The notes beneath the pieces were generated by a model. That model was not told the DNA's origin. It saw only the letters and a list, made by a program, of their open reading frames with translations, and did not search any database. Below, one piece after another: positions 1 through 11,080 of a stretch of DNA of 64,000 nucleotides. Positions within the stretch are counted from its first letter, which is position 1. Every line of letters begins with the position of its first letter. Source of the DNA: Lophium mytilinum (Eukaryota > Ascomycota > Dothideomycetes > Mytilinidiales > Mytilinidiaceae). A program made the translations under genes and the position numbers. The stretch is taken from assembly GCA_010093605.1 (NCBI GenBank), contig MU004191.1:985832-1049831 (forward strand), written 5' to 3'.

Positions 1-10
1 TTTATTTTTC

Positions 11-160
11 TTTTAGATTTTACAGTAACTTATAAAGATGTCTATTTATATTCTTATACTCTTACGCTTTTAACTTTCTTATTTTCTTTTCTTTTAGATT
101 TTATAGTTAGTTATAAAGATATCTATTTATATTCTTATACTTCTTTATACTTTTAACTTT
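11..160. repeat. Tandem direct repeat, two units of ~70 nt, period 81
   Basis: A segment starting ttttagattt at position 11 and running to about 80 recurs from 92 to 160. The copies differ mainly by C/T and G/A transitions (for example tacagtaac versus tatagttag), as expected if a duplicated sequence was later hit by RIP. Nothing indicates a function. Confidence 0.7.
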
Positions 161-1124
161 AAGGGACGGACTTTAAATCTATTAGTAGCGGAATAGATAT
201 ATAATAGAGATTTACAGCTACCCGCTATAGATAACTTAGTAACTTCTAGGCGACTAAGATTTAGAGATAAAGGGGGCATATATATATATATAAAATATAT
301 AGTAATACTTTACTTAATTATTATCTTATACTTTATTACCTTCTTTAGAAAGTAATTAGTATACTCCTCCGGTTCTAGCTAGCCTATTATATAATCTACG
401 CGCTTCTCTACCTAGCTCGCCCTCTCTTTATGCCCCTTATATAACCTCTTATAATTAATCTACTTTCTTATACTTAATCTCTATATTATAACTATAACTT
501 TAGGTTATATTACTAACTTATATACTAATTTTTTATAACTACCTCTTTTTCTCTATAGCTTTATTACTATATTAATAATTACTAACCTACTACCGCCCTA
601 TTAGGTAATAGACAATTCTTACTACTTATTATATAATACTAGATAACTAGTAATATATAGTAATATTATTAATAGTTGCGTAAACTTATACGCGCCCTTT
701 TAGCTAAGTACATGCTTCTATAAAGGCTAGTCTTCTTAAGTAATCTTTAATATGCACTATTCCCTCCCCCGTTATACTATAGATACAATCTAATATTATA
801 GTTATAGTATAGAGAAGCTTAGTAGTATAAGATAACTAGGTTAAATTTAAGAGGTTATATAAGGAGTAGAAAGAGAGGCTTCTAGAAAGGAACTATATAT
901 ATAGAGAAGAGAGGCGCGTAGGCGCTAGGTAGGCTAGTATATAGGCGGTACTAGGTAATATAATAAGTATAGAAGTAGAAGGCTAGTAGCTAGTAACGGG
1001 TAAATATATAACTAGAGAATAGGGCATAATCTATTATAATCCGCGCTCTAGTTTTAAACTAGCTAATAACTCTATTACTAAAGAACTATAGAAGCTTTTT
1101 AAAGAAAAAGCTAATATACTTACT

Positions 1125-1224
1125 AAGGGGAGAAGTTTTAATATACTCTCTTTTTACTCTATATATACCCCTTTTTTTATCTATCTATACCCTTCTTATA
1201 TCTAATCTTTTAATTAGCCTAGAG
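1125..1224 (+). repeat. Left terminal inverted repeat of the MULE-like element
   Basis: It pairs with the reverse complement of 4261-4359 over nearly its whole length, including the shared words gttttaatata, tttttactctatatatacc and ttaattagccta. Mismatches are mostly transitions. Confidence 0.8.
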
Positions 1225-4200
1225 GGCTTAGATTACTACTCTAGCGCTTTATAGTAAGGCTATATAGCCTTTCTATTTTATTATATATTCTTACTATTTT
1301 TAATAGCCTATACTTAGCTATATATAAGGCTATAGAGAAGGCTATAAATAAAGCTATATATATAGGCTATATATAAGGCTAAGTAAGGCTACTTATAGTA
1401 AAGCTATATAGTATATCTATTTTACTATATATACTTTCTATTTTCTATAGTATATATAGGCTATTATATTACTATCTATATATCTATATATCTATAAGTA
1501 TACTAAAATAGTTAAATTATTACCTTATTATAGCCTCTTTATATTAAACCTAGCCCCTCTATATTACTACTACGCCTCTCTAGCTATTTTAATCTATTAA
1601 CCCCTCTATAAACTAATTATATAATACTATCTAATATTAGAGCTTCTTTTAAGAAAGTAGCGGCTTCTTATAAGAAAGTAGCGCTAGTACTATCTAAGGT
1701 TAAAAAACTAGCTAAGGCTAAGAAGCTAGCTAAAGCTTAGAATAAGCGCTATTATAATACTATATAGCCTCTTTTTTCTTTCTAAATATTTTATTCTTTA
1801 TACTAGGCGGCTAGCTATACTTTTTAGGTATAGTAGTAGATATAGTAGTAGGTATAGGCATAAATATAGTAGTAGAAGGGGCCTAGCTATAACTATATAC
1901 TTAAACTTAGGCGGATTAGTAAGTAAATTATTAAATTCTATAATAGCTAGTATATTAGCTAACTAAAAAGTACTCTAAGTAATAGAAGCTAGATAGAGGG
2001 CTATAAAAATAGGTAGTTCTAGTAGTAGAACTATTAGCGGGCGTTCTATAGATATATCTATAGGTCTAGCTACTATATCTATATCTATAGTAATCTTAAA
2101 TCTTAATAGCTCTCTCTATATATTATTATAGGTATAATAACCTCTTTTCTTAGTAGTAGGGCGGCTATAGTAACGCTTAATAATAGTAGAATTAAGTACC
2201 TTCTAGAAAGAGGTAAAAGAAATAGCTAGCTAATATACTTCTAGCTAAATAAACTACTAATAGTAATCTATCTAATCTAGTTATATATAGTATATAGAAT
2301 CTAATTAATTTATAAGCGCCTAGTATAGAGAATTATAAAGCTTATAAGTATATAGTATACTATAGATATTTTTAAAGATTTAAGTATAGTTATATAGGTT
2401 ATATTTATTTAATTTTACCTTTTTAAGTTACTTATTAAGTAGAATAAGCGCCTATAGTATTACTTTTCTAAATAGATTATAGAACTTCTTTTTATTAATA
2501 TTATAATAAGTTCTAGTATATAGCGCTATCTTAAGGTTCTTATACTTTATTTTAGTAGTAAGAATAAGGTTTTATATATTAAGGAGAATGTTAAATAAAT
2601 AGCTAGTTAATATCTAGAGAAAGCCTTTAAGCTAGCTATACGCGCCCTTATTTTATAATATAACTCTATAAAAAACTAAATTAGTATTATATACCTTTAC
2701 TACTTCTTTATTTCTTAATTATTCTTTAAGCTATACTCTTATTCTTTTTAGCGCTACTTATTTAGTATATATATAGACCCTATATAAAGTTTAGGTATTA
2801 AATTTAAATATCTTAGTATTAAGAAAAATTACTTATATAGTTCTAAAGTACCGCGCTATATAGGTATAGTAGGTAGCCTAAATCTATCTATATAGCTACT
2901 ACTTATCCTCTATATACTTTACTAGATTAGGGCGCTTCTTATAGTTATTAAGTAGCTTCTTCTAAGTCTTATTAAACTATTCTATAACCTCTAGCTTTAT
3001 TATAGTAGTTTAATAGGTAATAAAATTACTCTTTTTCTTATACTACTTCTTCTTCTTAGCTATCTACTACTCTTCTATATTATTCTCTATTAGCGCATTA
3101 GAATAGCTTATAGAAAATAATAGTTTCTTTTTATATATATTAACTAGCTTAGTATTAATATTCTTTTTAATATACTATATATAGAGAAGGTGCTTAACTT
3201 CTAGCTATTATATATATAGTGCGTTTCTTAAAGCTTATTCTTTATCTATTAAGAAAATATATAGAGTAATAGAATAGCGCTTAAAGAGCTTAAAGAGCTA
3301 CTATACTATCTAGTTATAGTTTACCTTCTTTTCTTATAGAAGGAAATAGTAGCTAATTTTAAAGTTATTATTTATATAAGTAACGCCTATAATATATAGA
3401 AAGAGTATACTAAATTAGTTAGTTTTATAGGTATAGTCTATTAATATAATATTATAGTTTAATTAAAGAATCTTAATAGAATCCGGGTATATAAAGAAGA
3501 GGTATTTAATTTAGTTCTACTTATTCTTTATAAAGTTATAGAAGTACTTTCTATTATAGCTATTAGATACTAGGAATATAGAGGTTTCTAATATATTAAG
3601 AAGCGCCTAGATAGGCGTAAGGCTATTAAGAAGCTTCTTCTAGTAGCGTACGCACTTATTCCTAATATCTATAAGAGTAATAGTTACTTTCTTTTTAATA
3701 AGCTTTATATATATTTCTATAGGCCGCATTCTACTTAATATATTAGCTTAAATAAGGTAATTTATTAATACTAAGCGCTTTCTATTATATATAACTACTA
3801 ATAATTTAAGTATAGAAAAATAGTTATTATAAGAGGCCTCTATTATCTTCTATAGCTATATATATTTACTATTAAAGCTAGAAAGCTACTAAGTAAGAGT
3901 ACTACTTATCTTATAGTTTACTCTATTAGTAGAGATACTATATATATATATAGTAGACTCTATAGTACTACTAAAGTAGTATTAAAACTATACTTTCTTT
4001 ACTTTATAGCCCTTTTTATTTTTCTTTAAGTAGAACTTTATAAGCCTATAGCCGTGCGCTAATATATATACTTAAAGTACTTTCTTAGCTTTCTCTAGAG
4101 AGTTATAGGCCTACTATAGTAGTAGCTAGAGATTTATAGTAAGTATATTATAGAGGTATAGAATAAAAATATAATTATTTATAGCTATACTATACTTAAA

Positions 4201-4260
4201 GAGAGTATTTAGAATTAGTAAGAAACCTAAGTAAGTAAATTAGAGGCCTTAGAGAACCTT

Positions 4261-4359
4261 TCTAGGCTAATTAGAAGATTAAATATAAGGGGGGTATAGA
4301 TAGATAAAGAAAGGGGTATATATAGAGTAAAAAGAGGGTATATTAAAACCTCTCCCCTA
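4261..4359 (-). repeat. Right terminal inverted repeat of the MULE-like element
   Basis: Reverse-complement partner of 1125-1224. The match stops just outside cccct at 4354-4358, which marks the element end. Confidence 0.8.
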
Positions 4360-4967
4360 GATATAAACTAAATAAAAAGAGTTTACTAACTATAAATAGA
4401 AGCTAGCTATAAAGTTTAAAATTAGTAACTAAGTTATACTTAATACTTATAATATTAAGATTTAATATTTAAATAAATTACTTAACTATAAATAGCTTAG
4501 CCTATTTAAAGTTACTAAAGTTATTAATAATACTATCTATAAGCTCTCTCTTCTATATACTATAAAGAAAGTATTTAATATTTTCTATTTATAGCTACTC
4601 TATTATATTATATATAAGCTATTAAAAAGCTAAATCTAGAAAGAATTTAAATTTATTAAAATTAATAAAAAAGACTATAACTAATAGAATATTAATAAGA
4701 TTATTAACTTATATATTAATAATACTATACTTAATCTAACTACTATATAAAAAGACCTACTTTAATATAAAATTCTTAATACTAGTTACTATAAATAAAA
4801 TACTAATTCTTAATAGAAGTTTTATACTAGTATTACTAACTACTATAATATTATTATAGACTATTACTATATCTATTTAAAAGTAAAAAATTTTTATAAG
4901 TTTTTCTAAAAGTCTAAATATTAAAAGCTACTACTTACTCTAATTATAATAATACTATATAGATAAT

Positions 4968-4977
4968 NNNNNNNNNN
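4968..4977. other. Assembly gap of ten N
   Basis: Ten N characters lie inside the AT-rich block. The fixed small number suggests a scaffold join or an unresolved repeat, so distances across this point may be wrong. Confidence 0.95.
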
Positions 4978-7507
4978 ACTTAACTAGTACTAGCTAGCTA
5001 AGCTATTACTAATTTATATAAATTAGATAACGCTATACCGCGTAGACTGCGCGAATAAAGCTTAGTAATATATATAAAATTAACTATATTACTAATTTTA
5101 TATTTAAGACTTAGTAAGTATCTACTATAATCTAGAAAAATAATAAACTCTTTAAATAATTATAAGATAAATTAAATAAAGAAGAATTACTCTATAATAA
5201 TAGTAAGTATATATACTAGAATAGAATACTATATCTTTTTTAAGTAGTAAGATTACTACTTATATTAACTATAATTAATAGCTATATTAAGAGTACTATT
5301 ACTATTTTTATTATAAAAGTTAATATCTATACTATAATCTAGTAAAATATATATAATACTTAGCTTACTAAGTTTAAATACTTTAATTAATAGTAAGTAG
5401 CTATTATCTAATATACTATTTAGGCGCACTTCTTATAGAAGTAAACCTTTATACCTAAAAAAATAGAAAGATTACCTAGCTATAATATACTATTTACTAG
5501 GCTTAATTATAAGTTATAATTTTATTATATATAGTTCTAGGCTATAAGTCTAAATATATAGACTTATTATAGCTTAGCTCTAATTTACCTACTTAACACC
5601 GCTATTAGGGGTAGTCTAGCTACTAAGTAGGCTAGAAAGTTATAGTTTTTAGTAATATTAATAGATAGAAATTAAGTAAATTAAAGTACTTTTCGCCTTC
5701 TAGTAAGTATAGCGACCCGCTTATCCCTACATTTCTTAATTATTATTAAAGTAGGCTTAATTCTAGTATCTAGGGTAATCTAATATATATATAATAACTT
5801 TAAAAGAACCTTAAGTTAACTTATACTAGTTATAGGGCACTTTCTAACTATTCCGCTTTAGAATTCTATTAGCTATCTTATTATTCTACTATTCTAAGTT
5901 AGATCTAAGTAAGCTCTAAGGTAGAAAAAAGAAATAAATATACCTTAAAAGACCCTTTTAAAAAGGGCACTAGATACTTACTAGTAGGCTTTACTTTAGT
6001 CTATAAAAATAGGTCTTTCTTATTATTAGAATTAAAGTATTCTAGCTTTACTAATACTAACGCAGCTAGGGTAGACTTAGCAGCCTTTTTAGGCCTTAGG
6101 GTAGCCTTAGAGGCTATCTTAAAGTACTTTATCTTCTAAACTATACTAGCCTATCTATTATTAGCTTATTCTAAGTAACCCCTAAGGAGATTTAAAGATA
6201 AAAAGAAGCTTATAAAAGCTGCGCGTTTCTAAGACTTAGAAGGTATAGGTATTAGCGGGATTTCTATCTTTAGTTTAGGCTCTTTCTTTAACTACTTAAA
6301 CTGCGCTAGAGTAGAAAGGCCGGTAGCTTTAATCTTCTTAAGTTCTTTCTTATAGCAAAGTATTACTATAATCTAATAGTTCTTAATCTTTATAATCTTC
6401 TTGCTACTAGGCTTTTCCTTAAACTTATTTTTTAGTTTAAGACTATAGTATTAAATAAGGTATATAGTAAAGTATTCTAGAGTTATAAACTAGTCCTATA
6501 TAAATATTAATAGTAAGCCTTAAGTATATTAGAAGTATATAAGAAGAAAGTACTTATATTATACTAGAAGTACTAGAACGTGTAGTCTTTATTCTTTTAT
6601 AGCGGTTATAGCTTAAACTAGTAGTATACTACTCCCTCTAGGACTTTAACTTTAATATATTCCTTTCTCCCTAACTTCTTAGAGCCCTAAGATAGTTAGT
6701 ATAAGTCTACTATAAGCACGCTCTAAGGATATTTAAAGGGCGCTTAATATATACTACTTTAACTATACTATCTATTTAGATATATAGTTCGCTACTAAGT
6801 AGCACTAACCTAAGTACTAAGTATGCTCGCGCCTCTACCTTTAAAGAGATTGTTAGCTAAAAACTAGAAAGTATTAACTTCTCCTTACTTACTATGTTTA
6901 TATAGGCGGGGGCTTTAACAGTTAAGTCCTATTTATCGCTAGATTAAACTATTTTTGCCATAATTTAGGCCTTATAAAGGCCTTAGGGCAGCCTTAGGGT
7001 GGTAAAGAAGGGCCTCTAGTAACAAGAAAAGCGGGAATTGGTTAATTTAGAGGGTGTTGTAGGTGGAGAGGTTGTGGAAGAAGGATGAGGTCAAGATGGT
7101 GGGCAGTAGGTAGGACAAACCACGAGCGCGGCGGTCCCAGCTCCTCACTGCCTTTGCGAAAATCGGCGTGTCGTCCAGGAGCAGAATGAGTTCAAGACCT
7201 ACACCGCCCATCACTTCCACTCCGTTACTCCATTGGCGGCTATTTTCAGATGAGACACTGCTCACGGCAAGTCGAGTCCATCCCACCGTCATTAGCCTGC
7301 CGATTGTGAACAATAGACTTCGTCACTTTTCAGAATGCCATCATATCAGCCGAAACATATGATATCTAGAGGCTACCATGCGTTTGATCTCTCTACAGCA
7401 ATTTCTCATACTTCACCGTGTGTCTATTGGAGACTGCTAAGCTTCTTGGATACTCATCCTTCAGGCACGGTTGAGACAGTTCAGTGCTGTCTCACTCACG
7501 TCTCTAT

Positions 7508-8892
7508 ATGGTCTTGGATACCACTGCCACTGCTTTTGCTGGGACCCTCTTTGGTGCCTCCCTAACCGTCTCCGGCGTCTGGTTACCCGAAGTAATCATC
7601 GGACAGTTCCAACTCCATGACTTCCACATGATCAAGGCCTTCCTCGTAGGAAGTGCCATTAGTGCGTACGCCTTCACTCAAAATTCCTTCATCGATTTCA
7701 CTAACCACACCGCAGCATCGTCCTCCCCTTCTTCGAACGGAATGGCCTGTTAGCATGCAAGCCCAAAGGCCCAACCAGTCTGGGCTGGTTCCACCGCTAC
7801 GACGGCAACATCCTCGGCGGTCTGCTCCAGGGAGTTAGCATGGCGCTCACAGGCGCGTGTCCCGGTACTCTTGTCCCGCAAATATTGATCGGATACCCAT
7901 CAAGCGCACGCTTCGTGCTCCTCGGTGGCGTCCTTGGTGGAGTGCTCTTCACTCACATCTCACCGTGGCTATACCGGTCGTCATCATCGCAGCCACCCAT
8001 TTCGCCTATAAGCTGCATGCTCGACGACTTTGCGCCTTTCCAAAATGGCAAATCTAGACCCATCGACGAGATCACCCCCTCCATCAACAGCAAAAACATC
8101 AAAAACGGCAGAAGCGAACCATCCTACCAACCCCCTCCTCCCCCAACCCTCCCCATACTCCCCGAGAACATCTCCCTCCCAGAAAACGACACCTCCCTCA
8201 CCATCCCCTCTGTCCTCGACCCCATAATCGACATCTGCGACAGCCCTCTCAACGAACCCCCATGCCCTAAGCACTCTCTCCGGCCCACACCATGTCCCCT
8301 CACGATCCCCGCCCTCTTCAACCTCGACCCAAACACCTGCCTCCTCGCCTATCTTGCCTGCGTCCTCGCCATCCTCTCCGCCCTCTCCATCTTCGCCCCC
8401 GCACCCGCCCACAAACCCCAAACCCGTCTAAACGCCCACATAGGCGGTCTGGCAATCGGCGCCGCCCAGCTCGCAACCGCCGCCCTCATCCGCCTCCCCG
8501 TCGGCATGAGTCTCGCGTACGAAGAAGCTGGGGCGTGGCTGTGGCACCTCTTCCGCGCCCGCAAGCCGGCGCCGCGGTGGAAAGCCTTAACGTTCGCTGG
8601 CGGGATGGCGATTGGGTCATTCCTATGCACACCATGGGCGAAAGATATGCTAACCGACGATGGGGTTGGGGTAGGAGGGGGTAAGCCGGCGGTGAAAGTG
8701 TTGCAATGTGCGGTTATGGTGCTTGGGGCACGGATGGCGGGGGGATGTCCGTCTGGGCATGGGTTTAGCGGGATGGCGCTGCTGTGGGTGAGTAGTGTCG
8801 TTACTATTGCCGCGATTTTTGTCGGGGGGTTTGGGACGGCGGCGGTGATTAGGGTGGTTGCGGGGATGGAGGGGAGGGGTGGATGGGTTTGA
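7508..8892 (+). CDS. YeeE/YedE-family sulfur-compound transporter
   Basis: Exons 7508-7665 and 7716-8892 (50-nt intron, GTACGC donor, CTAAC branch, CGCAG acceptor) give 444 aa. The splice was chosen because it restores the family run SAISA-IVLPFFERNG across the junction. The protein is polytopic and two-fold pseudo-symmetric. The N-terminal half carries the TGACPGT motif, and the C-terminal half carries GGCPSGHGFSG. These are the cysteine-bearing signatures of YeeE/YedE (TsuA-like) proteins, which move thiosulfate or related sulfur compounds across membranes. A hydrophilic, Pro/Ser-rich loop of about 100 residues separates the halves. Inference: sulfur-compound uptake at a cell membrane. It is the first gene beside the RIP block. 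The alternative is a 1-nt assembly error instead of an intron. Confidence 0.82.
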
Positions 8893-9463
8893 GAGAGTGA
8901 GCATGTGAGTCTGTGAGATGACATCTGTGTTTTGAACAGAGCCTAGAAGTTTCAGGCTTGGTGGTCTCTGCAGCCGTGTCGAGTTTTTAGCACCAATTTC
9001 AAGCTCCCGTTTCTTCCTGAGCTTAGTCTTTGCCACGTGACCTCATTCTCCTTTTTACCTATCTTAGCGAAAGCACGGTATGATGGGCTGCGTTAGTTGA
9101 GAGAATCTCTAAGCTCTCTCGGGACTTATTCCAGCGTGCAGGGGTTTTTTCGTGCTCGTCCGACAACACGTACATACGTATGATTTCATGAGCTGACGCA
9201 CTAGATGGAGAGGAAGAAGCGATATATTGAAGACTACACCGACACCCCTTCCCTCGGGTCCCCATTTGCTATCTAAGCCCGTGGAACGGTATCAATTCGA
9301 TCTAGCTACCCACTCCTCCCACTCCCTTTTCCCCGCTCTCCTCCATTACCACGATGCCCTCCTTCCTGCTGCAAAACTCAAGCCGATCCAGCCCCCCTCC
9401 CTTCTCTCATCCCTCCGTACCTCTCAACAGCCGAGCGTGCTCCAAGCCTAGTTGCGTCCCGCT
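8893..9463. other. Intergenic, convergent 3' ends
   Basis: This lies between the stop of the YeeE gene (+) and the stop of the secreted repeat protein (-). I see no credible gene or repeat. Confidence 0.6.
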
Positions 9464-9690
9464 CTAGGTGGTCGTCGCCGCAGCCGTGACAGTCGCGTCG
9501 GTGACCGTCTCCGTGACGTCGTCAGTCGCCGTGACGGTCACCGTAGCGTCCGTGATCGTCTCGGTAACATCATCAGTCGTCGTGACCGTGACCGTAGCCG
9601 CGGTGAGCGTCTCGGTGGTGTCATCCGTCACCGTGTTCGTAACCGTGGTCGCCGGGTCCGTGAAGGTCGTGACGGTGACGGTGACGGTTG
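9464..9690 (-). repeat. Coding tandem repeats (Thr/Val/Asp)
   Basis: Imperfect repeats of about 48-54 nt encode blocks containing VTVTxTDDVTET. They form the C-terminal part of the secreted protein. Confidence 0.6.
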
Positions 9691-10153
9691 TGGGGTCGTA
9701 GCTGGACGACGGGGGCTGGTAGCCGTGCGGGTACGGGCCGCCCTCCTCCTCCTGCTCCTGCTGCTGGTGGCCGCCGCCGTAACTTTCTTCTTCTTGGGGC
9801 TTTTCGTAGCCGCCGTGGCCTTGCGGGGTGGGGGTGGGCGAGGGCGAAACGGTGGTGTACTCGGTCTGGGCCCAGATGTGCTTGGGGTGGCCGTGGTACT
9901 TGGGGGTGTTTTGGGCCGGGGAGGGCGAGGCCTCTTCGTTCCAGTTGATGCTCTTGGCTTCTTCTGCGGCGGTTTTGGCGTTACTGTAGGAGTCAGAGGA
10001 TCAGCATTGGATTCAATCGACTTGCGTAGCGGAGAGAGAGAGGGGCAGATGAGAAGCCGTCAAGGGTTGAGAGACAAAAGGCAGAACTTACTCTACGTAG
10101 CCAGCAGAGCATAACGCCGGGACGGCTACGAGGGCGATGATGTTGGCACGCAT
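9464..10153 (-). CDS. Secreted Thr/Val-rich repeat protein
   Basis: Exons complement(9983-10153 with intron 9984-10091 removed, i.e. 10092-10153 and 9464-9983) give 193 aa. The intron has a GTAAGT donor and TACAG acceptor. The protein starts with a signal peptide (MRANIIALVAVPALCSA). A His/Gln/Glu/Gly-rich segment follows, then a C-terminal half of imperfect repeats of the type TVTVTxTDDVTETxTDA. Thr-rich tandem repeats after a signal peptide are typical of O-glycosylated fungal cell-wall or surface proteins, but no catalytic or named domain is visible. No GPI-anchor tail is evident: the chain ends Ala/Thr-rich without a clear hydrophobic C-terminus. The strong + strand open frames here are shadows of this GC-rich repeat. 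A TATA-like box lies ~140 nt upstream. Confidence 0.72.
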
Positions 10154-10291
10154 CTTGAACGTGAAGGGATGGCGTTGAGAGATGGAGAGAGTGTGAAGGA
10201 GAGTATGAAAGAAGGAGAAAGGAGGGGACGCTGCCGAGGATACTACTTATGAGTCGGTCTGGATAGAGAGTGAGAACCACGGGTGTTGGTA

Positions 10292-10299
10292 TATTTATA
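10292..10299 (-). promoter_or_regulatory. TATA-like box
   Basis: Reads TATAAATA on the minus strand, about 140 nt upstream of the start codon at 10153. Position and sequence fit a core promoter for a strongly expressed surface-protein gene. Assigned by sequence only. Confidence 0.4.
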
Positions 10300-10523
10300 C
10301 TAATTTCGGACCATACACTAGACCACCGCTCATCACTGACCCTCAAGCACTCTCTAGATCTCATCAGTAACCTCATGGCATGATATCACACCTTTTTGAG
10401 CGAGTAGGATTGGCTATGACTCTGTACCCCTCTCACTCAAGCCCACTCAAGCCCCCCAACAGATGCTAAGTCTCGCCGTTCCCCATCGCCGTCATAGCAA
10501 CGAATACTCTTCCTCATCAACTC

Positions 10524-10762
10524 TCAACAATAACTCAGAATGACGAGGTCCGTTACCGCCATTGGATCTTTCTGGACGTGCATGTCGAGCAGGTCTGTTA
10601 GGAGTTAGACCGTGTTGAAAATAGAATTCGGGAACGACAGGAACCATCAAAAAATCCGGCAAGGCGGGGCCAGACCCACAGGAAGTACTCGAAAGACCAA
10701 GCTAGCAATATCCCATAGACTGAGATCTTGATGAGTACCAAGATGGCCGAACCGAGGTTCAT
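10524..10762 (-). CDS. Possible small single-pass membrane protein
   Basis: Proposed exons complement(10645-10762) and complement(10524-10594) encode 62 aa, starting MNLGSAILVLIKISVYGILL. One long hydrophobic helix (residues 4-38, aromatic-rich) is followed by a short polar tail with DMHVQKDP. The 50-nt intron ends in CTAACAG, a strong branch/acceptor, but its donor GTTCCT is weak. Without splicing the frame would read on for 15 further residues to a stop near 10598. I do not recognise the family. The longer upstream Asn/Thr-repeat extension in the same frame looks like 5' UTR. Confidence 0.38.
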
Positions 10763-11080
10763 GTTGAAGGTGGAGTGGTTGCGTTGAGAAGGTGGAGAGG
10801 GGTTGTTGCTGGAATTTAGAGTGATGAGAGAGACAGGAGTTGTGTTGGTGTTGGTGTTGGTGTTGACGTTGACGTTGGCGAAGCTGTGTCCGTGGTAGAT
10901 ATTTGGTTCTACCCGAGTTTTGACACATCCTTCCGTCCAATCATGAGTGACCAAGCACGTTACGAGAGGGTCAGTCTCAACCCCAAGCATCAAACTTAGG
11001 GTAGCAATACGTTCGTCTAGGAAAAGGATCAACTACGCCAGGGGCCAACCCACCCCAATATCCTCCAGCTACCACCGAAC

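Larger units (their letters stand above)
1125..4359 (-). mobile_element. Degenerate MULE-type DNA transposon
   Basis: The element is bounded by ~100-nt inverted repeats (1125-1224 and 4261-4359) whose outer ends read (a)aggggaga on both inward strands. Between roughly 3,310 and 3,450 on the minus strand a broken frame still spells the core of a MULE transposase domain: a residue string like KTN, then a P/L-rich stretch, then IIGVT, then a short gap to a Y/F-rich FLL segment. Several stops interrupt it at sites where RIP would turn CAA/CAG/CGA into stop codons. Length (~3.2 kb), TIR length and domain agree with fungal Mutator-like elements (Hop/MULE). I could not settle a target-site duplication; the flanks atatactta and atataaacta are only loosely alike. 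The element is certainly inactive. Confidence 0.7.
1..7020. repeat. AT-rich RIP-degraded repeat block
   Basis: The block is dominated by TA-rich sequence and contains no open reading frame of useful length on either strand. CA and TG dinucleotides are nearly missing, while CG-containing words (gcgc, cgcg) persist. That is the pattern left by RIP, which turns CpA into TpA. Composition changes abruptly to normal gene space near 7,000-7,020. Apart from the MULE-like element and the local repeats listed separately, I recognise no element family in it. Stop-riddled coding-like stretches are visible on the minus strand between about 5,400 and 6,700 and probably come from a second, unidentified transposon. 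Mutation of this kind normally means heterochromatin and transposon silencing (inference). Confidence 0.9.

Noticed and set aside
1-7020. CRISPR-like or telomeric repeats in the AT-rich block
   Set aside because: No regular spacer-repeat array and no TTAGGG units; the repeats are RIP-degraded transposon DNA.
8349-8924. Long minus-strand frames across the YeeE gene
   Set aside because: They are antisense shadows of GC-rich coding sequence and resemble no protein family.
9452-10114. Arg/Gly-rich 220-codon protein on the + strand
   Set aside because: Shadow of the minus-strand repeat gene; no signal, domain or intron logic, and its composition is driven by the repeat.
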